The notes under the pieces: generated by a model
Databases searched by the model: none
What the model was told of the DNA's origin: nothing
The model's input: only the letters and a program-made list of their open reading frames with translations
Made by a program: the position numbers and the translations under genes
Shown here: piece after piece, positions 1 to 4,580 of the stretch
Layout: each line of letters begins with the position of its first letter
How positions within the stretch are numbered: position 1 is the stretch's first letter
Assembly: GCA_017381395.1 (NCBI GenBank)
Contig: JAFOCH010000127.1
Location: 1 to 5,205, forward strand
Length of the DNA: 5,205 bases
Direction: 5' to 3'
Origin: Clostridia bacterium
GTDB lineage: Bacteria; Bacillota; Clostridia; Oscillospirales; Acutalibacteraceae

Positions 1-1
1 A

Positions 2-325
2 AAAAAGCGCGACAAAGCACTCCAGCTGCTCAAAAGCGTCGGACTCGATGAAAGCGAAGCGAATCGTCGAGTATTAAAGCTTTCGGGCGGTCAGCAGCAA
101 CGTGTCGCGATAGCGAGAGCCCTTTCGTACGATGCCGAAATTATACTCGCCGACGAGCCGACGGGAAATCTCGACAGCGAAACGCAAAGCGAAATTATGG
201 CCATTTTCAGGTCACTTGCCGATAGCGGAAAATGTGTCATTCTGGTCAGTCATTCCCCCGAGGTTGCCGCCCTCTGTGACGAAAAACATGAGCTGATTAA
301 ATACAGCAAAAAGGCAAAAAAATAA
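2..325 (+). CDS. ABC transporter ATP-binding protein, C-terminal part (5' end cut by window)
   Basis: The last 107 residues of an ABC ATPase are visible; the Walker A and Q-loop lie left of the window. In order one sees the ABC signature LSGGQ (visible residues 27-31, followed by QQRVAIARAL), the Walker B stretch IILADEP with catalytic Glu52, the D-loop region TGNLDSE (54-60), and the switch histidine in LVSHS (His84). The ADEPTGNLD wording and the short tail, which ends in a lysine-rich KYSKKAKK with no extra C-terminal domain, are typical of the small MacB/LolD/SalX-type ATPases. These energise FtsX-like permeases for peptide, lipoprotein or antibiotic export at the cytoplasmic membrane. 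The substrate cannot be told from this part, and no permease gene follows downstream, so a partner would have to lie to the left. The gene is convergent with the minus-strand operon and shares its terminator. Confidence 0.93.
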   Translation, partial: KKRDKALQLLKSVGLDESEANRRVLKLSGGQQQRVAIARALSYDAEIILADEPTGNLDSETQSEIMAIFRSLADSGKCVILVSHSPEVAALCDEKHELIKYSKKAKK

Positions 326-335
326 CCGAATAAAT

Positions 336-367
336 AAGAAACGCACTGACTTATCAGTGCGTTTCTT
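336..367. terminator. Bidirectional Rho-independent terminator between convergent genes
   Basis: A perfect 14-bp stem (336-349 paired with 354-367; core GAAACGCACTGA against TCAGTGCGTTTC) closes a 4-base loop. Rightward it is followed by a T-rich run (TTTCATTATTTCTT) and leftward, read on the minus strand, by TTATTTATT. It begins 10 bases after the ABC gene stop and ends 3 bases before the DegV stop codon, as expected for one hairpin serving two convergent transcripts. The T tracts are interrupted, so the efficiency in each direction is uncertain. Confidence 0.88.
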
Positions 368-370
368 TCA

Positions 371-1201
371 TTATTTCTTGAAAAATGCGACTGCGACGGC
401 TCCCGGTCCTGCGTGGGTGCCGATTACACTACCGATGCAGGTTGTGTTTATCCCTGCTCTGAGCATATCGCCGCTCTGGTCGATAAAATTATTGAGCGAG
501 TCGGGTGAAAGTCCCGTGTAGCCAAAAAGTACCGGCATATCATAATCAATTCCGCCTGCCTTTTCCATTTCGTCGAGCAACATTGTATAGCCCTGCTTTA
601 AGCCGCGTGCCTTTCCCATAACGTCGATTTTGCCGTCCTTCAACTGTGCCATCGGCTTGATGTTAAGCAGAGCCCCGGCAAAGGCAACGGTGGGAGAAAT
701 TCTGCCGCCGCGCTTTAAATATTCGAGAGTATCAAGAATGGCAAAGAGGCAAATATCATCCTTCTTTTTTTTCAATTCGGCGGCAATTGCCTCGGCGGCT
801 AATCCCCTTTCGACGAGTAAAAGGGCATATTCAGCAAGTATTCCCGAGCCGATTGCGACATTTTTACTATCAACGACGTAAATGCCTTCGTAATCGTCGG
901 CGGCTATGACCGCGCTCTGATATGTGCCCGAAAGCCCCGACGAAACGGTGATTACAACAGCGGTATCTCCGCTCTCTTTCACCTTTGCAAATTCGGCATC
1001 AAATAAAGCCGGTGCTGCCTGGCTGGTGGAAGGAAGCGCCTTTGTTTCGGTCAGTTTCTGATAAAACATTTGATGATTGATGGTCACTCCGTCGATGTAT
1101 TCCTCGTCTCCAAAGCGGACGGTCAAGGGTACAACCGACACCTTCTCTTTAATCTCGGGTATAAGGTCAACCGTCGAGTCAACGATAATTTTTACGCTCA
1201 T
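371..1201 (-). CDS. DegV family (FakB-like) fatty-acid-binding protein
   Basis: A complete 276-residue protein, normal length for the DegV family. Family landmarks in order: the N-terminal VKIIVDSTVDL strand; TSQAAP (59-64) in the first ligand loop; SSGLSGTYQSA (87-97); VVDSKNVAIGSG (109-120); the LDTLEYLKRGGRIS stretch (156-169); the NIKPM..LKDGKI segment (180-191); and the C-terminal GTHAGPGAVAVAFF (261-274) with His263. In characterised members (FakB) the TS loop, the serine loop and the C-terminal His hold the carboxylate of a bound fatty acid, which FakA then phosphorylates to acyl-phosphate for phospholipid synthesis. It is a soluble cytosolic protein. No FakA kinase is in this window. 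As last gene of the operon it may receive the acid made by the preceding dehydrogenases, but that is inference. Starting at ATG 1201 leaves a GGGAG with a 9-base spacer, and that ribosome binding site shares a base with the upstream stop. Confidence 0.95.
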   Translation of the reverse strand: MSVKIIVDSTVDLIPEIKEKVSVVPLTVRFGDEEYIDGVTINHQMFYQKLTETKALPSTSQAAPALFDAEFAKVKESGDTAVVITVSSGLSGTYQSAVIAADDYEGIYVVDSKNVAIGSGILAEYALLLVERGLAAEAIAAELKKKKDDICLFAILDTLEYLKRGGRISPTVAFAGALLNIKPMAQLKDGKIDVMGKARGLKQGYTMLLDEMEKAGGIDYDMPVLFGYTGLSPDSLNNFIDQSGDMLRAGINTTCIGSVIGTHAGPGAVAVAFFKK

Positions 1202-1210
1202 TAGTTCATT

Positions 1211-1216
1211 CTCCCT
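1211..1216 (-). promoter_or_regulatory. Ribosome binding site of DegV gene, fused to upstream stop codon
   Basis: On the minus strand the aldehyde dehydrogenase stop and this site read TAGGGAG, so the stop (1217-1215) overlaps the Shine-Dalgarno. The spacer to ATG 1201 is 9 bases. This arrangement favours re-initiation by ribosomes that have just finished the upstream gene. Confidence 0.8.
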
Positions 1217-2597
1217 ATCTCAAAAATATATGTAATAATTTTTCGTAAAACTTGCTTTTATATGGCTGATAGCGCATGGGTAAATCAAGCCACGTCTTTT
1301 TATCAACGATGCTTTTAGTATGCGAAAAGGCATCGAAGCCGCTCCTTCCGTGGTAGGCGCCCATTCCACTTTCGCCTACGCCTCCGAATCCCATCGAGCT
1401 GGTGGCAAGGTGAATTACTACATCGTTTATGCAACCGCCGCCGTACGACAGCTCGGTAGTAACGCGTTTTTTATTTCGCCGGTCAGATGAAAAAAGGTAA
1501 AGTGCAAGCGGCTTATCCTTTTTCTTTAGCTCGGCAATGACGTTGTCAATACTATCAAAGGTAATAATCGGCATAATCGGGCCAAAAATCTCCTCCTGCA
1601 TAACAGCATCATCAAAGCTCACATTATCCATAACGGTTGGCTCAATTTGGTTGGTATTTAAGTCAGTTTTTCCGCCAAAGACCACCTTATTTTGATCAAT
1701 TAAGTCGCAAAGACGGGTAAAGTGTTTGTTATTTACAATCTTTCCATAATCCTTGTTTTGAAGCGGTTTTTTGCCATACTGGGCTTTTATCTCACGGATC
1801 ACCTCGCTAACAAAGGCGTCCTTTATCGAGGCATCGCAAAGAATATAATCAGGCGCAACGCAGGTTTGACCGCAATTGAGATATTTACCGAAAACAATTC
1901 GCTTTGCCGCAAGCTTTATATTAGCGGTTTTGTCAACGATGCAAGGGCTTTTTCCACCAAGCTCGAGCACAGCGGGGGTAAGATGCTCTGCCGTATGACG
2001 AAGCACCTCCTTGCCGACCGACTGACTGCCCGTAAAAAACACGAAATCAAACTTTTGGTCAAGCAAAGCTGCGTTTTCTTCCCTTCCGCCCGTAACAACC
2101 GCCACGTACTCGGGTGAAAAACATTCGCCTACAATCTTTTCGATAATGCCGCTGGTAGCAGGTGAATATGCACTCGGCTTTAAAATCGCCGTGTTTCCTG
2201 CAGCGATGGCATTGCAAAGCGGGTCGATAGAAAGCAAAAACGGATAATTCCACGGGCTCATTATAAGGCAGTTTCCATAGGGTATCGGCTGCTTAAAGCT
2301 ATGCGACGGAAACTGGGCAAGCGGTGTGTAGACCGTCTTTCTTTTTGCAAAGCTTCGCGTATGACGAATCATATACGAAATCTCGGCAAGCACGAGCCCA
2401 CTTTCGCACATAAATCCTTCGTAGCTGCTTTTTCCCAGGTCGGCAGTCAATGCGTCGTTTATCTCGCTCTGATATTTTTTAACCGCTGAATACAATTTCT
2501 TTAACTGATTTATGCGAAATTTAACCGAAATGGTTGCACCGCTTCTGTAATAATTTCTCTGTTTTTCGAGCAGATTACTAATTTCTTGACCGGTCAT
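1215..2597 (-). CDS. NAD(P)-dependent aldehyde dehydrogenase, class 3-like (fatty aldehyde type)
   Basis: A complete 460-residue enzyme that oxidises aldehydes to carboxylic acids with NAD(P)+. Visible motifs: SPWNYPF (114-120) with Asn117 of the oxyanion hole; FTGSQSVGK (188-196) for cofactor binding; the general base Glu212 in LELGGKSP; the nucleophile Cys246 in NCGQTCVAPD; EEIFGP (335-340); and a C-terminal tail with LPMRYQPYKSK followed by an amphipathic end. The roughly 460-residue length, the short N-terminus and the RYxPY tail fit the class 3 family, which includes medium- and long-chain fatty aldehyde dehydrogenases and coniferyl aldehyde dehydrogenases. All catalytic residues are present. 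A longer frame from a TTG at 2639 exists but would overlap the alcohol dehydrogenase gene; ATG 2597 has GGAG 8 bases upstream and sits one base after the upstream stop, so it is preferred. Chain-length preference is inferred. Confidence 0.95.
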   Translation of the reverse strand: MTGQEISNLLEKQRNYYRSGATISVKFRINQLKKLYSAVKKYQSEINDALTADLGKSSYEGFMCESGLVLAEISYMIRHTRSFAKRKTVYTPLAQFPSHSFKQPIPYGNCLIMSPWNYPFLLSIDPLCNAIAAGNTAILKPSAYSPATSGIIEKIVGECFSPEYVAVVTGGREENAALLDQKFDFVFFTGSQSVGKEVLRHTAEHLTPAVLELGGKSPCIVDKTANIKLAAKRIVFGKYLNCGQTCVAPDYILCDASIKDAFVSEVIREIKAQYGKKPLQNKDYGKIVNNKHFTRLCDLIDQNKVVFGGKTDLNTNQIEPTVMDNVSFDDAVMQEEIFGPIMPIITFDSIDNVIAELKKKDKPLALYLFSSDRRNKKRVTTELSYGGGCINDVVIHLATSSMGFGGVGESGMGAYHGRSGFDAFSHTKSIVDKKTWLDLPMRYQPYKSKFYEKLLHIFLR

Positions 2598-2598
2598 A

Positions 2599-3807
2599 TT
2601 ATTTGCTCCAATCTGCAATTTGGTAATAAAAGTCTGCAAGCTGATTTTGGGTCATTAGCTTGGGCACGGGATATAGCGGATTTGCCTCTCTTTCCGCGTA
2701 ATGTGCCATTACCGAAATATCCTCTTTTTTAATTCCTGAAATTTTATCGGGAATACCAATTTTTGCATTCAGCTGCTTTATCGAGCTGATGAATTTTTCT
2801 GCGCCCAGTTTATGCGAATCGTTTTCAGCGCAAACACCGGCGGCAATGCCTAACCGATGCAACTTTTTGTACGCGCTTTTTCCGTATGCTTCGAGAACGT
2901 AAGGCATTATTACCGCGTTTGCCAGTCCGTGCGGTGTACCGTACCTGCCGCCGAGAGAATGTGCAACAGCATGAATATATCCAACATACGATTTTGAAAA
3001 TGCAACACCTGCCTTGTACGCGGCGTGAAGCATATTTTCTCTAGCTTTGTGGTTATTTCCATCTATATACGCTTGTTCAACGTTTTGAAAAATCAGCTTG
3101 GTTGCTTGGAGGGCAAGTTGCCGAGTTTCCTTTGTCGTCGAGCGGCCGATATACGCCTCGACTGCATGAGTAAGGGCATCAATTCCCGTCGTTGCGGTAA
3201 GTGACGGCGGCAAAGAATACGTAAGTGATGCTTCCAGCACCGCATAATGTGGAATAAGCGGAAAGCTCATTAGTGCGTATTTGTGCTGCTTTTCGCTATC
3301 GGTAATTATCGCAGCAAGAGTAACCTCGCTTCCTGTTCCCGCTGTAGTAGGTATGGCAACGAGCGTAGGCAATTTTCGCAAAATGCGTAGTATCCCCTTC
3401 ATCTGTCCGACCGATTTATTTGGATATGCAACTCTTGCGCCGATAGCCTTTGCACAGTCCATAGAGGAACCGCCACCGATTGCTATGAGGCAGTCACAAT
3501 TATTCTCATGAAAAAGCGAAACCCCTTCCTCGACATTATTTACAGTAGGATTGGGCTGAACGCCGTCATATATTGTATAGGATATTCCACTTTTGTTTAA
3601 AGCTTGTTCAACAGGGGCAACCAATCGGTTATTTACTATTCCTTTATCAGTGATAATAAGTACCGATTTTACATTTTCATTTCTAAATACTACTTCCAGC
3701 TCTGAACACGAGCCGATGATTTTGGGTTCTCTATACGGGAGAATCAGGAGGGCAAGACGAAAAGCTGTCTGAAACACCCGACAAAACGCTGATTTAAGAA
3801 TAAACAT
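2599..3807 (-). CDS. Iron-containing (group III) alcohol dehydrogenase
   Basis: A complete 402-residue NAD(P)-dependent alcohol dehydrogenase of the Fe-ADH superfamily, interconverting alcohols and aldehydes. The N-terminal dinucleotide-binding half carries VLIITDKGI (49-57), GGGSSMDCAK (111-120) and PTTAGTGSE (153-161). The helical metal-binding half carries Asp210 and His214 in GIDALTHAVEAYIG, and His279 and His293 in IHAVAHSLGGRYGTPHG. The 4- and 14-residue spacings match the metal ligands known from lactaldehyde reductase (FucO), and His283 matches the extra active-site His. Nothing essential is missing. Before the catalytic fold comes a hydrophobic, arginine-punctuated segment of about 25 residues ending in LPYREP, a feature I associate with a clostridial subgroup rather than the standard butanol dehydrogenases. 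The start ATG 3807 has GGGAG 5 bases upstream, overlapping the MarR stop codon. Pairing with the aldehyde dehydrogenase suggests a two-step alcohol-to-acid path or the reverse; the substrate is unknown. Confidence 0.96.
   Translation of the reverse strand: MFILKSAFCRVFQTAFRLALLILPYREPKIIGSCSELEVVFRNENVKSVLIITDKGIVNNRLVAPVEQALNKSGISYTIYDGVQPNPTVNNVEEGVSLFHENNCDCLIAIGGGSSMDCAKAIGARVAYPNKSVGQMKGILRILRKLPTLVAIPTTAGTGSEVTLAAIITDSEKQHKYALMSFPLIPHYAVLEASLTYSLPPSLTATTGIDALTHAVEAYIGRSTTKETRQLALQATKLIFQNVEQAYIDGNNHKARENMLHAAYKAGVAFSKSYVGYIHAVAHSLGGRYGTPHGLANAVIMPYVLEAYGKSAYKKLHRLGIAAGVCAENDSHKLGAEKFISSIKQLNAKIGIPDKISGIKKEDISVMAHYAEREANPLYPVPKLMTQNQLADFYYQIADWSK
2605..2610 (-). promoter_or_regulatory. 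Ribosome binding site that fixes the aldehyde dehydrogenase start
   Basis: Read on the minus strand this is TGGAGC; GGAG lies 8 bases before ATG 2597. It sits inside the last codons of the alcohol dehydrogenase gene, and the junction reads TAATATG. The competing upstream TTG at 2639 is a rarer start codon and would overlap the alcohol dehydrogenase gene by 41 bases. Confidence 0.75.
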
Positions 3808-3812
3808 AGCTG

Positions 3813-3818
3813 CTCCCT
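3813..3818 (-). promoter_or_regulatory. Ribosome binding site of alcohol dehydrogenase, fused to MarR stop codon
   Basis: On the minus strand the MarR stop and this site read TAGGGAG, with a 5-base spacer to ATG 3807. It is the same stop-plus-Shine-Dalgarno arrangement seen at 1211-1217 and suggests coupled translation of regulator and enzyme. Confidence 0.8.
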
Positions 3819-4263
3819 ATTTATCATAGGTCTTTGCGACCGAATCGAGACTTTCGCTGATAATATTCAAGCTACGGTAAAAGGCAACCCTCTCCTCCTC
3901 GGTCAAGCCGTCACTGATTGCTTCGAGGACGCTATCTATCTTATCGGCAATTCGACTTCCTACCTCAATACCTTTTTCGGTGAGGGTAATGGGACTTTTG
4001 TACCGTTTTTCGTTCTTTGGGCGGCAGATGAGGTAGCCCTCCTTTTCGAGATGGTCGATGGACCGCGAAATGGTCGCCTTGTCCTCCTCGCATCTTTCGC
4101 AAAGGTCGGTTGCCGTAGTGCCGTCGAATCTATACAAATAATAAAGGCAGGAAATGTGTGCGCTTCTGAGCCCGTATTCTGCCATTTCCTCATTCTTTAT
4201 CCTACGGATGTTTCGGCTGATGCGATTGATTAGCACGGTAAAGGTTTCAAATCTCGCCTTCAT
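3817..4263 (-). CDS. MarR family transcriptional regulator, probable operon repressor
   Basis: A 148-residue winged helix-turn-helix protein, normal MarR length. Residues 1-30 form the dimerisation helix and 31-47 the next helix. The helix-turn-helix spans about 50-78 (TATDLCERCEEDKATISRSIDHLEKEGYL, given here as one segment with recognition helix DKATISRSIDHLE). The wing follows at 81-98 with KNEKRYKSPITLTEKG, and the C-terminal dimerisation helices run from 99 to 148. Four cysteines are present (39, 55, 58, 80), two forming a CxxC at the entry to the DNA-binding helices. It is the first gene of the operon, and its promoter carries two matching palindromes, so autorepression and repression of the three downstream genes is the natural reading. 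ATG 4263 was chosen because AGGAGG lies exactly 6 bases upstream; the in-frame ATG at 4269 directly abuts that site and has no spacer. The ligand is unknown; an aldehyde, fatty acid or acyl-CoA is a guess from context. Confidence 0.94.
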   Translation of the reverse strand: MKARFETFTVLINRISRNIRRIKNEEMAEYGLRSAHISCLYYLYRFDGTTATDLCERCEEDKATISRSIDHLEKEGYLICRPKNEKRYKSPITLTEKGIEVGSRIADKIDSVLEAISDGLTEEERVAFYRSLNIISESLDSVAKTYDK

Positions 4264-4269
4264 AATCAT

Positions 4270-4275
4270 CCTCCT
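4270..4275 (-). promoter_or_regulatory. Strong ribosome binding site of MarR gene (decides start)
   Basis: A perfect AGGAGG on the minus strand, 6 bases before ATG 4263 and 0 bases before ATG 4269. Only the 4263 start has a workable spacer, so the protein begins MKARFETF rather than MIMKARF. Confidence 0.88.
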
Positions 4276-4283
4276 AAATCAAC

Positions 4284-4301
4284 TTGTTGAAATTTCAACA
4301 A
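4284..4301. promoter_or_regulatory. Operator O1: perfect 18-bp palindrome over the transcription start
   Basis: TTGTTGAAATTTCAACAA is identical on both strands. It spans roughly -2 to +16 relative to the start predicted from the -10 box. Its size and style fit a MarR dimer site. The half-site TTGTTGA recurs in the second palindrome at 4320-4337, centred 36 bp away. Binding here would block transcription initiation or early elongation. Confidence 0.82.
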
Positions 4302-4305
4302 TTGC

Positions 4306-4334
4306 ATTGTAACAAAAAGTTGTTGAAATGTCAA
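4306..4334 (-). promoter_or_regulatory. Sigma-A promoter of the MarR operon (TTGACA-17-TACAAT)
   Basis: On the minus strand the -35 TTGACA (4334-4329) is a perfect consensus match, and the -10 TACAAT (4311-4306) matches five of six bases, at the optimal 17-base spacing. The expected start is near 4299, giving a leader of about 35 bases before ATG 4263. A-rich DNA (AACAAAAAGCTG, 4346-4335) directly upstream of the -35 could act as an UP element. The intrinsic strength suggests a promoter meant to be held off by a repressor. Confidence 0.9.
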
Positions 4335-4337
4335 CAG
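4320..4337. promoter_or_regulatory. Operator O2: second TTGTTGA-type palindrome over the -35 box
   Basis: TTGTTGAAATGTCAACAG differs from O1 at two positions and contains the -35 hexamer on the minus strand. The symmetry continues outward to 4311-4346 (AACAAAAAG on the left against CTTTTTGTT on the right), making a 36-bp dyad with 16 of 18 pairs matched. Together with O1 it brackets the promoter, so a bound repressor would cover both the -35 and the start site. Confidence 0.78.
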
Positions 4338-4375
4338 CTTTTTGTTTGGGTTGTTTTTTTGCAAAAAAGCGTATT

Positions 4376-4407
4376 TCCCCACCCTTTTTTATATAAAAGG
4401 GTGGGGA
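4376..4407. repeat. GC-rich inverted repeat (hairpin) in the divergent intergenic region
   Basis: CCCCACCCTTTT pairs perfectly with AAAAGGGTGGGG, extended by one T-A pair to 13 bp, around a 6-base TTATAT loop. The rightward side has no T tract (ACAGGGCAAAAA follows). Leftward the next T run (TTTTTT, complement of 4363-4368) begins 7 bases after the stem, so it is at best a weak leftward terminator. It does not resemble the TTGTTGA operators. The role is unknown: a leftward transcription barrier, an operator for another factor, or a leader hairpin if the rightward gene has a promoter further left than the one proposed. Confidence 0.7.
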
Positions 4408-4432
4408 CAGGGCAAAAATGCGGTAGTAAAAT
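4404..4432 (+). promoter_or_regulatory. Possible weak promoter of the secreted repeat protein
   Basis: GGGACA (4404-4409) and TAAAAT (4427-4432) are spaced by 17 bases, matching the sigma-A consensus at four and five of six positions. The start would fall near 4439, with a leader of about 50 bases. The -35 lies on the right arm of the hairpin at 4376-4407, so that dyad could influence it. No better rightward promoter was found in 4300-4487, but the match is modest. Confidence 0.3.
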
Positions 4433-4471
4433 GTAGCCAAGGGATAAAGATATATTCCCAAACTTTTTTAT

Positions 4472-4478
4472 GAGGAGA
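4472..4478 (+). promoter_or_regulatory. Ribosome binding site of the secreted repeat protein
   Basis: GAGGAGA lies 9 bases before ATG 4488. The in-frame ATG two codons later (4494) would have a 15-base spacer, so 4488 is preferred. Confidence 0.75.
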
Positions 4479-4487
4479 GTACATAAT

Positions 4488-4580
4488 ATGAAAATGAAAG
4501 CTATTACCAAACGAATTATCGCCGTTATTATTGCGGTATTGATGCTGGCATCGCTTATCCCCGCGACAAGCGTTTTTGCC
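4488..4580 (+). other. Sec signal peptide of the repeat protein
   Basis: It has a positively charged start (K2, K4, K8, R9), a hydrophobic stretch at residues 10-24, and a small-residue motif V-F-A at 29-31 giving predicted cleavage between Ala31 and Ala32. This is the type I signal peptidase pattern. Confidence 0.88.

Larger units (their letters stand above)
371..4299 (-). other. Four-gene operon: MarR - alcohol dehydrogenase - aldehyde dehydrogenase - DegV
   Basis: Four genes on the minus strand are separated by only 9, 1 and 13 bases. One strong promoter lies upstream of the first gene and one hairpin terminator lies after the last. No terminator-like hairpin or convincing internal promoter was seen between them. 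The right limit given is the estimated transcription start, about 7 bases after the -10 box. Co-transcription is inferred from spacing and signals. Confidence 0.85.

Noticed and set aside
1201..1209. Two-codon minigene ATG-AAC-TAA overlapping the DegV start
   Set aside because: Its ATG is one base from the ribosome binding site, too close to be used; probably chance.
1722..2117. Plus-strand frame of 131 codons
   Set aside because: It is an antisense shadow of the aldehyde dehydrogenase, whose catalytic motifs are intact on the other strand.
2598..2639. Longer aldehyde dehydrogenase starting at TTG 2639
   Set aside because: It would overlap the alcohol dehydrogenase by 41 bases from a rare start codon, whereas ATG 2597 has a well-spaced GGAG and gives the usual family length.
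4264..4269. MarR start at ATG 4269
   Set aside because: AGGAGG directly touches this ATG, leaving no spacer; ATG 4263 has the normal 6 bases.
4311..4360. Rightward Rho-independent terminator formed by the O2 dyad followed by the T run at 4354-4360
   Set aside because: No gene is transcribed rightward into this point, a GGGTTG separates stem from T run, and the placement on the leftward -35 box explains the dyad better as an operator.
4344..4463. GTTTGGG at 4344-4350 and CCCAAAC at 4457-4463 as mobile-element ends
   Set aside because: Only 7 bp match, no target duplication or transposase is present, and the interval includes the expected leader of the secreted gene; most likely chance.
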